Assembly (NCBI GenBank): GCA_020635815.1
Contig: JACJZB010000007.1
Span: 62,001 to 126,000, forward strand
Length of the DNA stretch: 64,000 nucleotides
DNA from: Flavobacteriales bacterium
Lineage (GTDB): Bacteria > Bacteroidota > Bacteroidia > Flavobacteriales_E > Vicingaceae
Direction: 5' to 3'
The translations under genes and the position numbers were made by a program. Under the pieces are notes generated by a model that did no database searches, was not told the origin of the DNA, and saw only the letters and a list, made by a program, of their open reading frames with translations. Below, one piece after another: positions 8,598 to 17,636 of this stretch. Within the stretch, counting starts at the first letter, position 1. Each line of letters opens with the position of its first letter.

Positions 8598-9208
8598 ATA
8601 TTAATACATTCTTTATTTAACCAAGATTTTAGTTGTAATATCATTTCTCGTTGTAAAGTTTGTCCTTTGTCTTTCGTGTACCAAACTTGAAATTGCTCTT
8701 TTAGCTCACTCATTTCCATTGTTGGGTTAGCTTTTTCTTTATACAGCCAATCTTGAAGAAATTTAGGACGTGGACCCCAAGTACCTAATTCGTTGAAATT
8801 ATCATCTATGCAAATCAATTTAGGAATCGATTTACCTCCGTTTGTTAAATATTGGTTCATCAAATCAGGATTATCATCTCTCAATACAACTCTAAGTGTA
8901 ATATTGGGATTTGTTTCTGCAATTTTTGCCATAACAGGTAGGTTTTGTGCTGCATCACCACACCAACTTTCTGCTAAAACCACCCATGTTAACTTATCGT
9001 TTAAGCAATCAACAGTATCTTTTACTTCATTAGATGGGAGTGTAGTTTTAAATACACGCTTCATTCTACTATAGTTTAGTTTTGTATAATCTACATAATA
9101 TTGACTTTTATCATCACCTGTAGTACCTCCTTCTTTGGCTAATTTTTCTACCAAATTAAAAAATTCTTCATAAGAAATACTTCTATCTAAATCTGCTTGC
9201 GTAACCAT
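8594..9208 (-). CDS. Thioredoxin-like family protein (single-cysteine WCGDA motif)
   Basis: The protein has 204 aa with a thioredoxin fold in the middle: VVLAESWCGDAAQNLPV (77-93), then the cis-proline region GGKSIPKLICID. The active site has only one cysteine (C83, WCGDA in place of WCGPC), so it is unlikely to be a classical disulfide reductase; this form is typical of the thioredoxin_9 group common in Bacteroidota. It may act as a monothiol redox or binding protein. No signal peptide, so cytosolic. It shares a palindromic promoter region with mnmD. Confidence 0.85.
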   Translation of the reverse strand: MVTQADLDRSISYEEFFNLVEKLAKEGGTTGDDKSQYYVDYTKLNYSRMKRVFKTTLPSNEVKDTVDCLNDKLTWVVLAESWCGDAAQNLPVMAKIAETNPNITLRVVLRDDNPDLMNQYLTNGGKSIPKLICIDDNFNELGTWGPRPKFLQDWLYKEKANPTMEMSELKEQFQVWYTKDKGQTLQREMILQLKSWLNKECINI

Positions 9209-9215
9209 AATCGTT

Positions 9216-9233
9216 TATTTTTGTACAAAAATA
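9216..9233. promoter_or_regulatory. Palindromic double -10 element (divergent promoters)
   Basis: The 18-bp perfect palindrome TATTTTTGTACAAAAATA contains a TAnnTTTG box on each strand (9216-9223 plus, 9226-9233 minus). The plus box would drive mnmD and the minus box the thioredoxin-like gene, with starts on opposite sides so that the 5' ends overlap slightly. Confidence 0.55.
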
Positions 9234-9277
9234 TTTATTTATCATGTTACTAGACATGATTGATATCACATCCTTAC

Positions 9278-9937
9278 ATGAAAATAGAAATAAAATTAAC
9301 GAAAGATAATTCACATACTTTATTTATACCAGTTTTAAATGAGACCTATCATTCTAAACATGGGGCGATTCAGGAGGCTAATCATGTATTTATAGATGCC
9401 GGATTGAAATTCTTTTCAGCCAAACAGCTTTCTGTTTTAGAGGTTGGTTTTGGTACTGGGTTAAATACTTTGCTTACAAATATTTATGCAGAACAAAACA
9501 CTGTTTGGGTTGATTATATTGGTGTAGAGCTTCATCCTTTAAAAAAAGAAATTATTGAACAGTTAAATTATGTTGATTTAATAGCAAAAGCTACCGAAGA
9601 ACAGTTTTCTAATATTCATAACCAAAAATGGAATGAATCAAGTCAGGTTTCAAAACATTTTAACCTAACAAAGTTGAACCAATCTATTGCAGAACTAGAA
9701 GATGTAAATAAATATGATGTCATTTTTTTTGATGCTTTTGGTCCAGAGGTTCAACCAGAAATGTGGAGTAATTCTATTTTTAAGAAAATGTATAGCTCGT
9801 TAAAAGAAAAAGGAATATTGGTGACTTTCTGTGCTAAAGGTAGTGTGAAAAGAACTTTAAAAGAGGTTGGTTTTACAGTAGAAAATTTACCAGGACCTCC
9901 TGGTAAAAGAGAAATGACACGAGCGGTTAAAAGTTGA
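9278..9937 (+). CDS. mnmD: tRNA 5-(aminomethyl)-2-thiouridine methyltransferase, stand-alone MnmD
   Basis: This SAM-dependent enzyme methylates the wobble uridine at tRNA position 34 in the mnm5s2U pathway; it equals the N-terminal half of E. coli MnmC without the FAD oxidase half. Signatures include ETYHSKHGAIQEA, the SAM motif LEVGFGTGLNTLL, the acidic FFDAFGPEVQPEMW and the C-terminal FCAKGSVKRTLKEVGF with LPGPPGKREMTRA. The frame could begin at a TTG at 9260, but ATG 9278 is preferred (220 aa, starting MKIEIKL). It is followed after 10 bp by the cysteine-cluster gene. Confidence 0.92.
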   Translation: MKIEIKLTKDNSHTLFIPVLNETYHSKHGAIQEANHVFIDAGLKFFSAKQLSVLEVGFGTGLNTLLTNIYAEQNTVWVDYIGVELHPLKKEIIEQLNYVDLIAKATEEQFSNIHNQKWNESSQVSKHFNLTKLNQSIAELEDVNKYDVIFFDAFGPEVQPEMWSNSIFKKMYSSLKEKGILVTFCAKGSVKRTLKEVGFTVENLPGPPGKREMTRAVKS

Positions 9938-9947
9938 AGGTAAGATT

Positions 9948-10439
9948 ATGAATGAAGAATTAAAGAACAAATTAATTAAGGGTGAGAGTAATCAAGCAGA
10001 AAATCAATTGATTACAAAAAAACTTAAAAAAAGTAAACCAAAAAACTTAGATGATGTTGCTCATAGTGCTCATGATGATTTTTTTGAAAAAATAGATTGT
10101 TTGGACTGTGCAAACTGCTGCAAAACAACTAGCCCTACTTTTTACGAACGAGATATTGATCGATTAGCAAAACATTTAAAAATAAAGCCATCAGCATTTA
10201 TTGCTCAATATTTATTGAAAGATGATGTTGGGGATTATGTTTTAAAGGAAGCTCCTTGTCCTTTTTTAGATTATGAAAACTATTGTATGGTTTATGAAAG
10301 CAGACCTACCGCTTGTAGAGAATATCCACACACCAATAGAAAACGCTTTTACCAGATATTAGATTTGTCTTTAAAAAATACTGAGATATGCCCAGCAGTT
10401 GTTGAAGTATTTGAAAAGATAAAAGAAAATTATAAATAA
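9948..10439 (+). CDS. YkgJ-family cysteine cluster protein
   Basis: The protein has 163 aa. The pattern CLDCANCC (C51, C54, C57, C58) followed by APCPFL (C104), NYCMVYESRPTACREYP (C113, C123) and EICPAV is the YkgJ/UPF0153 signature, which probably binds zinc or an Fe-S cluster. Lysine-rich N-terminus, no export signal. It lies 10 bp after mnmD and is probably co-transcribed with it; whether it works in tRNA modification is not known. Confidence 0.88.
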   Translation: MNEELKNKLIKGESNQAENQLITKKLKKSKPKNLDDVAHSAHDDFFEKIDCLDCANCCKTTSPTFYERDIDRLAKHLKIKPSAFIAQYLLKDDVGDYVLKEAPCPFLDYENYCMVYESRPTACREYPHTNRKRFYQILDLSLKNTEICPAVVEVFEKIKENYK

Positions 10440-10440
10440 A

Positions 10441-10818
10441 CTATTCTACAGCACCTTGATTAATCCATAGTTGTAAGGTGTCTTTTACAGTTTGTGGTAA
10501 GCTGCCTGTAGGAGGCATACGAGTAGGAATTTCATCAATTACTCTTGCTTTTAATCTTCCATTATTTGCAATTGTTTTAACTTGAGTGTAAGTTTCTAAA
10601 TGTGGGTTAACATTTAAACCTGCAGATGAGTGACAAGAGATGCAGTTGTTATCAATAATTTTTTTTGTGAAATTGGAGTAAGTAATGGTGGTATTTGTTC
10701 CTGTATTTCCATTACCTGTTGGGGTAGGCAAATTTTCTTTTTCATCTTCTTTTGTTTTATCTGAACAAGAATAACAAGAAAGACAAACTATAAGGAAGCA
10801 AACTAAACTAATCCTCAT
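10441..10818 (-). CDS. Lipoprotein with a c-type haem (CXXCH) site
   Basis: Small exported protein (125 aa). The N-terminal hydrophobic segment ends in CLSCYSCS, with C18 the probable lipidated cysteine. After a Thr/Asn/Gly linker comes CISCH (59-63), a haem c attachment motif, and RMPPTGS with a methionine as likely axial ligand, followed by LQLWINQGA, typical of the end of small planctomycete/Bacteroidota-type cytochrome c domains. It may carry electrons at the membrane or belong to a larger complex. Its start overlaps the upstream YwbE-like gene by 11 bp. Confidence 0.82.
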   Translation of the reverse strand: MRISLVCFLIVCLSCYSCSDKTKEDEKENLPTPTGNGNTGTNTTITYSNFTKKIIDNNCISCHSSAGLNVNPHLETYTQVKTIANNGRLKARVIDEIPTRMPPTGSLPQTVKDTLQLWINQGAVE

Positions 10819-11014
10819 CTTCGTTTAAAATATTTTTTACACGACCAACTGTGCCATCATCCAATTGAACTTTTATACCATGAGGATGGTTGGGAGACTT
10901 TGTAAGGATACGTTTAACAAACCCAAAAGTTAGTTCCCCTGTTCGTTGATGGTGTTTTTGAACCACTTCAACTTCACATCCAATGGTAATATTTTTTCTG
11001 AGGGTTCCGTTCAT
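10808..11014 (-). CDS. YwbE-family small protein
   Basis: Protein of 68 aa matching the YwbE (DUF2196) family: NITIGCEVEVVQKHHQRTGELT, then KRILTKSPNHPHGIKVQLDDG and VGRVKNIL. The fold is predicted to be a small beta-barrel and the function is unknown. It lies 5 bp after the LptD-like gene stop on the same strand and overlaps the haem lipoprotein gene by 11 bp, so three genes are probably co-transcribed. Confidence 0.9.
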   Translation of the reverse strand: MNGTLRKNITIGCEVEVVQKHHQRTGELTFGFVKRILTKSPNHPHGIKVQLDDGTVGRVKNILNEDED

Positions 11015-11019
11015 GTTAT

Positions 11020-13563
11020 TTAGAATACACTTGGAATATTTCTACGCGTTAATTTTAAATCTTGCAAGATAGATGATTTTACTTTTATAGTAAATAAGTA
11101 ACTCTGACGATTTCCAATTGGAACCCATTGTAAACTCATTTCCCAACAATGTAAATCTCTATAGATATTTATAGTAGTGTATGTATAAGTGTGTCGTTGA
11201 AAATCATAACCCGAAGAAAAACCTATCTTCCATTTTTTTGTTAGACTTAAATCACCAGAAAAATTTACCGTTTGAATCACTCTTTTTGAATCTTCAAACG
11301 TAGGTTTGCTATAGTTTACATTGTAGCCAATATTAAGCGTCCAAGGAATATCAAAATCAATATAATCATCTAAGTTGTGGTTGATGTAGGCTAACTCTTC
11401 TTCTGTCGCAAAATTGCTAGTTTTTTCTTTTTTATGAGTTGTTTTACTTCTTAATGCAAAGCTTGCTGAAAGGGTTGCATTGGTTAATCTACCTAGTCCA
11501 CCTTCTTGACTATAATATGACTTATTTATTCTAGTTCCATTTGTGTCAAGGGCATAAGGATCGATAGAACTATTAAAGTTTAAATTTATTTTTTTTAAAA
11601 TTGAAGTACGTGCGGTTAATGAAATATTACTCCAATTAAAAGAATCTGCGAGCATGTTGTAGTTAGTTGATAAACCTAGATTGTCGAGTAAGGTTATTTT
11701 ACTAATTGGGTTTACAGTGTCTTTTTTGTTTCTAACTTTCATCTCAAAGTTTTGTAATAAGCCAAAGTTTATGTATCCAGCTTCAGTTGTGTTTGATGTT
11801 CCATATATTCCATCTTGAAAGATAGAATATTCATAAGTTGTGTTCGAAGAATCAGTGTAACTTCTCAATCCACTATTGTTTTCGGGTACATAACTTAAAC
11901 CAACACTAGGTGTAACCACATGACGCAATGCTTTTATGTTTTTACTTTTAAAAGAATACATTCCAAACACTTTGGTGGTTAAGTTTGCTGCCATATTGTA
12001 TGTGTTTCCTCTGGCAAAACCAGTTATAGTATCGGTGTAAACACGGTTACTGGTATCACTCCAGTTTTTATTAATGGTTTTTAAATACCATATTTCAGAA
12101 TAATTAAAAGATGGTGTTAAACTAAAGTATTTAAACATTTTTAAAGAAGTGCTTACTGGTATTGTATGTTTCATTCCATTTTTAAACTTTTCAGTAAGGT
12201 ATTGAGGTTTATTAATATTGTATAAAGAGTCTAAAGCTGTTACTTCATTTCTTGCACTCATTGCATAACCAAGTCCAATTTTTTCATAAAAACGCTGATT
12301 TCCTACAGCATTTTTCTTTTTTAAAGGATAAATACGAGCCATATTTAAGGCTACATCAGGCAAACGGACAGTAATCATCTTGGTTAAGTTGTTTTGACTG
12401 TGTGAAGCATTTAAGTTTAAAGTAAAAGGACTGCTACCAAATCGCTTAGTATAAGAAACACTTGAGTTCGCTGAGGATGATAAATAGTCGTTTGAAGTAG
12501 AATTGTAATTATTGGTAAAGTTAGTGGTTGTACCAAAATTAACATTGGCAGAAAACACGCTGTTTGGTCTAGCTTTGGGGTCTTGGTTATGCCGCCATCT
12601 AAAAAAGAAATCTTTTCTCTCGCTAAAGTCAGGAAATTCTTTTTCACTGTTTTTAAAAACGGAATAGGATAAGTTAATGTTCCCATTAAAATGGTATCGG
12701 TTTTTATAGTTAGAATTAAATTTAGTTCCCCAACTTCCTTTGGAATAAAAATCTCCAGTTAATTGAGCATCTAAGTGGTCATTTATATAAAGATAATAAC
12801 CACCATTTAGCATAAAAAATCCATATTGAGCACTTTCTCCAGGTTCTGGAATAACAATACCTGATCGCTGTTTGTTGCTGTTTGGAAAGAAACCAAAAGG
12901 GATAGCAAAAGGAGTTGGGGCATTTTCAATAAATAAATCGGCAGGACCAGTAATAATTTTATCGTTAGGAATAACCTTAAGTTTTGTTGCTCCAAAATGA
13001 TAGTGAGGTTCAGCTAAATTACAAGTAGTGTATTTCCCGTTTTTAATGTAAAGTACATTATCCGGGTTTTTATAAATTTTATTTCCATGAATATAACCAC
13101 CACCTTCTTGGGTTTTTACATCTGTAATTAATCCTTTTTTAGTGTTAAAGTTATACTTTATCTCATGTGCATTAAACTCTTTTGTAGCTTGCTTAAAAAT
13201 AGGTTCTCCAAAGTATTTTCCGGTAGAATCTTGTTTCCCTCTAGCAGTAACTACATTCGAATCTAAATTTGATTCTATTTCTTCTGCTTTCAACTCTATA
13301 TCTTCATAATAAATCTCAGATTCACCAAATAAAAATATTTGTTGAGTTCTCATGTCAAACCTAATTGAGTCAGTTGCTTTGTACTTTACTTTCGATTCCA
13401 AGGCATCTTTTGAAATAAAAGAATCAATAGTAAGCACAACTATACTGTCAGTTTTTAAGGAGTCATTTTGAGCTGCAGCCCCCAAAGAAGGTAGCATAAA
13501 GAGTAATACTATAACTGCTTTGAAAAACGTTATTATGATATTGGTATAAATGTTGTTTTTCAT
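11020..13563 (-). CDS. lptD: LptD-like outer-membrane LPS assembly protein
   Basis: The protein has 847 aa. A signal peptide (residues 1-32, ending GAAAQ) is followed by an OstA/LptA-like beta-jellyroll region (about 60-230; FLFGESEIYYEDIELKAEEI, VVTARGKQDS) and a long barrel of alternating hydrophobic residues up to the C-terminus. PFAIPFGFFPNSNKQRSGI, near residue 215, is the conserved LptD lectin-like junction motif. The role is insertion of LPS into the outer leaflet with LptE. The gene faces away from the amidase gene; a 120-bp intergenic region holds both promoters. Confidence 0.88.
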   Translation of the reverse strand: MKNNIYTNIIITFFKAVIVLLFMLPSLGAAAQNDSLKTDSIVVLTIDSFISKDALESKVKYKATDSIRFDMRTQQIFLFGESEIYYEDIELKAEEIESNLDSNVVTARGKQDSTGKYFGEPIFKQATKEFNAHEIKYNFNTKKGLITDVKTQEGGGYIHGNKIYKNPDNVLYIKNGKYTTCNLAEPHYHFGATKLKVIPNDKIITGPADLFIENAPTPFAIPFGFFPNSNKQRSGIVIPEPGESAQYGFFMLNGGYYLYINDHLDAQLTGDFYSKGSWGTKFNSNYKNRYHFNGNINLSYSVFKNSEKEFPDFSERKDFFFRWRHNQDPKARPNSVFSANVNFGTTTNFTNNYNSTSNDYLSSSANSSVSYTKRFGSSPFTLNLNASHSQNNLTKMITVRLPDVALNMARIYPLKKKNAVGNQRFYEKIGLGYAMSARNEVTALDSLYNINKPQYLTEKFKNGMKHTIPVSTSLKMFKYFSLTPSFNYSEIWYLKTINKNWSDTSNRVYTDTITGFARGNTYNMAANLTTKVFGMYSFKSKNIKALRHVVTPSVGLSYVPENNSGLRSYTDSSNTTYEYSIFQDGIYGTSNTTEAGYINFGLLQNFEMKVRNKKDTVNPISKITLLDNLGLSTNYNMLADSFNWSNISLTARTSILKKINLNFNSSIDPYALDTNGTRINKSYYSQEGGLGRLTNATLSASFALRSKTTHKKEKTSNFATEEELAYINHNLDDYIDFDIPWTLNIGYNVNYSKPTFEDSKRVIQTVNFSGDLSLTKKWKIGFSSGYDFQRHTYTYTTINIYRDLHCWEMSLQWVPIGNRQSYLFTIKVKSSILQDLKLTRRNIPSVF

Positions 13564-13678
13564 CTATGGCTAAATTCTTACCAATTAAGCAATTGCTTAG
13601 CATCAAAAGGTAAGAATTATTAACATTAAAGTTGTGATAAAATAGTTTTATCCGTTAAAGGGCTCAAAATTAAAAAAA

Positions 13679-13686
13679 TAAATTTG
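13679..13686 (+). promoter_or_regulatory. -10 box for the amidase gene
   Basis: TAAATTTG is a perfect TAnnTTTG match. It covers the first possible TTG start of the amidase frame (13684), so that codon cannot be the translation start and a later ATG is used. Confidence 0.6.
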
Positions 13687-13713
13687 ACGAATATGTTGTT
13701 ACCGAACTTAAAC

Positions 13714-14895
13714 ATGATTAGTTTTAAATTGATTAAACGAATTATTTTAGTTTTTCTTGTTTTCACATCATTAAAAAGCTTTTCCTACCATTTTAATTTA
13801 GGAAATGAAGATTTTTTTGGTGTTAAAACAGTAGTTATTGATGCAGGACATGGAGGAACTGACCCTGGTTGTCATGGAGCTATAGCTAATGAAAAAGATG
13901 TTTGTCTTTCTATTTCTCTAAAATTAGGAAAGTATATAGAAGAGAACTTTAAAGATGTAACCGTTATTTATACCCGTAAAACAGATGTTTTTATTCCTTT
14001 GTATGAAAGAGCCAAAATAGCAAATAAAGCTAAAGCCGATTTGTTTATCTGTGTTCATGCCAATGCAAACGATAATAAAGCAGCATTTGGTTCAGAAACT
14101 TACGTTTTAGGGTTGCATAAGTCTGAAGCTAACCTAAAAGTAGCTCAACGAGAAAATTCATCCATTTTCTTGGAAGATGATTATAAAACTACTTATGAGG
14201 ATTTCGACCCTAATTCACCTGAATCTTACATAACAATGACTTTAATGCAAAGTGCTTATTTAGAGCAAAGTTTATTGTTTGCCTCTAAAGTTCAAACACA
14301 GTTTACTGAAAGAGTAGGACGTAAAAATAGGGGAGTAAAACAAGCGGGGTATTTGGTTTTACATCAAACCTCTATGCCAAGTGTTTTAATTGAAACTGGT
14401 TTTTTAACAAATGTTGAAGAAGAGAAGTTCTTAAACTCAGAAATTGGACAAGATTATATGGCTTCAGCTATTTTTAGAGCTTTTAAAGAGTATAAAAGTG
14501 AATTAGAAGTTAAAAGCGAGCAGCCTAAACCTAAACTAGCTCCTCAAGAAAATGAAGCAAAAGTTGAAGAATCAGTTATTAAAAAAGAAGATAAAAAAAA
14601 GGATAAGAAAGATAAAAAGAATGAAGCTGTTGAAGAAGGAGTTGTTTTTAAGGTTCAAATAGCTACCTCATCAGTAAAAACAGATTTAAAACCAGAAAAC
14701 TTTAAAGGAGTTGAAGGTGTAGGATTATATGAAGCAGGCGGTTTGTACCGTTATACAGTTGGAAATGAAAAAAGTATGGGAGCAGCTAATATTCTTCAAT
14801 TACAACTAAGAAACAAAGGTTTTGAAGATGCTTTTATTGTTGCATTTAAAGATGGTAAGAGAATACCTATTAGTGAAGCTATAAAACTTCAATAA
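13714..14895 (+). CDS. N-acetylmuramoyl-L-alanine amidase (Amidase_3) with SPOR-like C-terminus
   Basis: Zinc amidase that cleaves the bond between MurNAc and L-Ala in peptidoglycan during cell separation. A signal peptide occupies the first 25 residues (ILVFLVFTSLKSFS). Zinc ligands are visible: H46 in VVIDAGHGG, E60 in ANEKDV and H115 in CVHAN; the catalytic glutamate is in VLIETGFL. A lysine-rich linker (KKEDKKKDKKDKK) leads to a SPOR-like domain (FKVQIATSS to the end) that would bind denuded glycans at the septum. The open frame begins at 13684, but a -10 box covers that codon; ATG 13714 (394 aa) gives a good signal peptide, with ATG 13693 as the alternative. Confidence 0.93.
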   Translation: MISFKLIKRIILVFLVFTSLKSFSYHFNLGNEDFFGVKTVVIDAGHGGTDPGCHGAIANEKDVCLSISLKLGKYIEENFKDVTVIYTRKTDVFIPLYERAKIANKAKADLFICVHANANDNKAAFGSETYVLGLHKSEANLKVAQRENSSIFLEDDYKTTYEDFDPNSPESYITMTLMQSAYLEQSLLFASKVQTQFTERVGRKNRGVKQAGYLVLHQTSMPSVLIETGFLTNVEEEKFLNSEIGQDYMASAIFRAFKEYKSELEVKSEQPKPKLAPQENEAKVEESVIKKEDKKKDKKDKKNEAVEEGVVFKVQIATSSVKTDLKPENFKGVEGVGLYEAGGLYRYTVGNEKSMGAANILQLQLRNKGFEDAFIVAFKDGKRIPISEAIKLQ

Positions 14896-14974
14896 ATTAA
14901 ACTTTAATGAGAAGTCAATTTTTTGTCAAGTGAAATCGTTTAACGATATTTGCAAAAGTTGTCAAATTAAATAA

Positions 14975-15892
14975 ATGAAAATTTCTAAAGAAGTAAGAGT
15001 TGGGTTTATAGCTATTTTATCAATAGCATTATTGGTGTGGGGATACAATTATTTAAAAGGAACAAACTTACTTTTTAAAACTAAAACAGTTTATACGGTT
15101 TATCCATCTGTTGCAGGTTTGGCTAAATCATCACCTATTCTTATCAATGGTTTCCAAATTGGAGTTGTAGAGTCAATTTATTTTCATCCTAATCAATCTG
15201 GTAAAGTAGTAGTAGAGTTATTAATAACAGAGGATAGCTATAAAATTCCTAAGAATTCTGTAGCTAGTTTAATTAGTATGGATTTTTTAGGTTCTAAAGC
15301 CATAGCATTAAAAGTAGGTGATAGTAAAACTGAACTCTTGAATGGTGATACTTTGCAAGCTGACTTAGAAAAATCTATGTTAGATGATGTAAGTGAACAA
15401 ATTTTACCAATAAAAGAGAAAGCAGAAAATTTAATGGATTCTCTTAATCTAGCAGTTTCAGGATTATCACAAACGCTAAATAATTTAAATGAGGTTTTAA
15501 ATGTTAAGAATAAAAGAAATTTAGAACAAGCGTTGGTTAAGTTAAACACAACAGTAGAAAGTTATAATGCACTTGCTCTTGAGCTAAATAGTACAATTAA
15601 AACAGTTGTAAAACCTACTTTAAAAACCTACAAAAATTTAGGAGATTCTCTTGCCGCCTTAGATTTAAAATCAACTATGGAGTCGGCTCAAAAAACTTTT
15701 GAGAATATGACTGATATTATGACTAAAATAAATAATGGAGAAGGAACTATGGGGCAGTTAATGAATAATGATAGTTTATACAATCATTTAGATTCTGTTT
15801 CGGTTAACTTAGATAGGTTATTAATTGATTTTAAAGAACATCCTAAACGTTATGTTCATTTCTCAATTTTTGGTAGAAAGGATAAAGACTAA
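14975..15892 (+). CDS. MlaD/MCE-family lipid transport protein
   Basis: The protein has 305 aa. One N-terminal TM helix (10-26; VGFIAILSIALLVWGYNYL) is followed by an MCE domain (about 38-115; VYPSVAGLAKSSPILINGFQIGVVESI and the DFLGSKAIAL end) and a long alpha-helical coiled coil (about 130-280). MCE proteins form hexamers in the periplasm that carry phospholipids between membranes with an ABC transporter. The permease and ATPase genes are not adjacent here. It starts 79 bp after the amidase gene, with a near-consensus -10 (GATATTTG) before it. Confidence 0.9.
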   Translation: MKISKEVRVGFIAILSIALLVWGYNYLKGTNLLFKTKTVYTVYPSVAGLAKSSPILINGFQIGVVESIYFHPNQSGKVVVELLITEDSYKIPKNSVASLISMDFLGSKAIALKVGDSKTELLNGDTLQADLEKSMLDDVSEQILPIKEKAENLMDSLNLAVSGLSQTLNNLNEVLNVKNKRNLEQALVKLNTTVESYNALALELNSTIKTVVKPTLKTYKNLGDSLAALDLKSTMESAQKTFENMTDIMTKINNGEGTMGQLMNNDSLYNHLDSVSVNLDRLLIDFKEHPKRYVHFSIFGRKDKD

Positions 15893-15904
15893 TATTTATA
15901 TTTT

Positions 15905-17221
15905 ATGATATCATCAATAGTTTTTGTTGTTTTACTATTAGGAGCATCATTCTTGTTCGCTAAAAATGTAAAAACAATAATTAGAAACATCAAATTAGGT
16001 AAAGACCTAGATAGATCTGACAGAAAAAGTGAACGATTTTCATTAATGGCAAAAGTTGCACTAGGGCAATCAAAAATGGTTGTAAGACCAGTTGCTGGAT
16101 TATTACATATAGTTGTTTATGTAGGTTTTATCATTATTAATATTGAAGTATTAGAGATAGTATTGGATGGTATAACTGGAAAACACAGGTTATTTGCTCC
16201 ACTAGGTTCTCTTTATGTAGGGTTAATCTCAATTTTTGAATTTTTAGCCTTAGCAGTTTTAGTTTCTTGTGCTATTTTCTTGATAAGAAGAAATGTATTA
16301 AGAATTAAGCGTTTTCACCATAAAGAAATGACTTCTTGGCCAAAATCGGATGCTAATCTTATTTTGATTACAGAGATTTTATTAATGGGGGCGTTTTTAT
16401 TGATGAATGCAGCAGATACACAATTACAAAATTTAGGGGCAGAGCATTACACACAAGTGGGAACTTTTCCAGTAAGTGGAGTATTTGTAAAAATGTTTAG
16501 TGCTACATCTGTAGGTACGTTAGTTATAATAGAAAGAGGTTTATGGTGGTTTCACATCATCGGAATATTTGCTTTTTTAAACTATTTACCTTACTCTAAA
16601 CATTTCCATATTTTATTAGCATTTCCAAATGTGTTTTATTCTAAATTAACTCCTAAAGGAGAATTAGATAATATGGCAGCAGTTAAGAAAGAAGTTGAAT
16701 TAATGTTTGACCCTAATGCTGACCCATACGCAGCACCAGCTGAACCAGTTGGAGAGCCACAACGATTTGGTGCTAAAGATGTAAAAGATTTAACTTGGAA
16801 ACAATTAATGGATAGTTACACATGTACCGAGTGTGGTAGATGTAGTGATGTCTGTCCAGCAAATACAACAGGAAAAGCACTATCTCCTCGTAAAATTATG
16901 ATGGATACGAGAGATCGTTTAACAGAAGTTGGAAAAGGAATTGATAAGAATGGACCAGATTATGATGATGGAAAATCTTTATTAAGAGATTATATTACAG
17001 AAGAAGAATTATTGGCTTGTACAAGTTGTAATGCTTGTACCGAAGCTTGTCCGGTAAATAATGATCCACTTTCAGTTATTGTTGACTTACGTAGATATTT
17101 AATAATGGAAGAATCTAAAGCTCCTGCCGAATGGACTGGAGTATTTACAAATATTGAAAATAATGGAGCTCCTTGGCAATTTGCTCAGGCAGACCGATTG
17201 AATTGGAAAAATGAAGAATAA
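15905..17221 (+). CDS. Membrane (Fe-S)-binding oxidoreductase subunit, HdrC/GlpC-like
   Basis: The protein has 438 aa. Five to six TM helices in residues 1-240 include conserved histidines (H68, H217, H233) that could hold haem b as in NarI-like subunits. The cytosolic domain has two 4Fe-4S motifs, CTECGRCSDVCP (307-318) and CTSCNACTEACP (372-383). It is likely to pass electrons between the quinone pool and a soluble partner; the CCG protein at 17637 supplies the rest of the complex. Its end overlaps the HAD gene by 11 bp. The physiological donor is unknown. Confidence 0.88.
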   Translation: MISSIVFVVLLLGASFLFAKNVKTIIRNIKLGKDLDRSDRKSERFSLMAKVALGQSKMVVRPVAGLLHIVVYVGFIIINIEVLEIVLDGITGKHRLFAPLGSLYVGLISIFEFLALAVLVSCAIFLIRRNVLRIKRFHHKEMTSWPKSDANLILITEILLMGAFLLMNAADTQLQNLGAEHYTQVGTFPVSGVFVKMFSATSVGTLVIIERGLWWFHIIGIFAFLNYLPYSKHFHILLAFPNVFYSKLTPKGELDNMAAVKKEVELMFDPNADPYAAPAEPVGEPQRFGAKDVKDLTWKQLMDSYTCTECGRCSDVCPANTTGKALSPRKIMMDTRDRLTEVGKGIDKNGPDYDDGKSLLRDYITEEELLACTSCNACTEACPVNNDPLSVIVDLRRYLIMEESKAPAEWTGVFTNIENNGAPWQFAQADRLNWKNEE

Positions 17222-17633
17222 AGGCTTAGAAGATAAAATTGTTGACGGGCATAAGATTAGTCCGATTTTACCTGAAGATGTAAAAAACTATTTAATAGAT
17301 ATTGACGGTACTATATGTGATGATATTCCTAACGAAGAGCCAGAAAGAATGGCTACAGCCAAAATTTATGATGGAGCACTAGAAACAATTAATAAATGGT
17401 ATGAAGAAGGGCATATCATTACTTTTTTTACTTCAAGATTAGAAGAACATAGAGAAGTAACAACAGCTTGGTTGGATAAACACGGTTTTAACTATCATGG
17501 AATGATGATGGGCAAGCCAAGAGGAGGAAATTATCATTGGATAGATAATCATATTGTAAGAGCAACACGATACGAAGGTAAGTTTACCGATTTAGAAGTA
17601 AGAAATGCCAAAGTAGAAGTTTTTAAAAAATAA
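17211..17633 (+). CDS. HAD-superfamily phosphatase-like protein
   Basis: The protein has 140 aa, cytosolic. The HAD motif I is YLIDIDGTICDD (27-38), with the aspartate nucleophile and the second aspartate two residues later; motif II is FFTSRLEEH, and the last acidic motif is YHWIDNHIV, which has one aspartate rather than the usual DD. The substrate is unknown, and many relatives carry uncertain names. It sits in frame overlap after the membrane Fe-S gene and 3 bp before the CCG gene, so it is co-expressed with an electron-transfer complex. Confidence 0.85.
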   Translation: MKNKGLEDKIVDGHKISPILPEDVKNYLIDIDGTICDDIPNEEPERMATAKIYDGALETINKWYEEGHIITFFTSRLEEHREVTTAWLDKHGFNYHGMMMGKPRGGNYHWIDNHIVRATRYEGKFTDLEVRNAKVEVFKK

Positions 17634-17636
17634 ATT

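Noticed and set aside
13684..13713. Upstream start of the amidase gene
   Set aside because: The TTG codon is part of a perfect -10 box, so it would not be in the mRNA; ATG 13714 gives a proper signal peptide.
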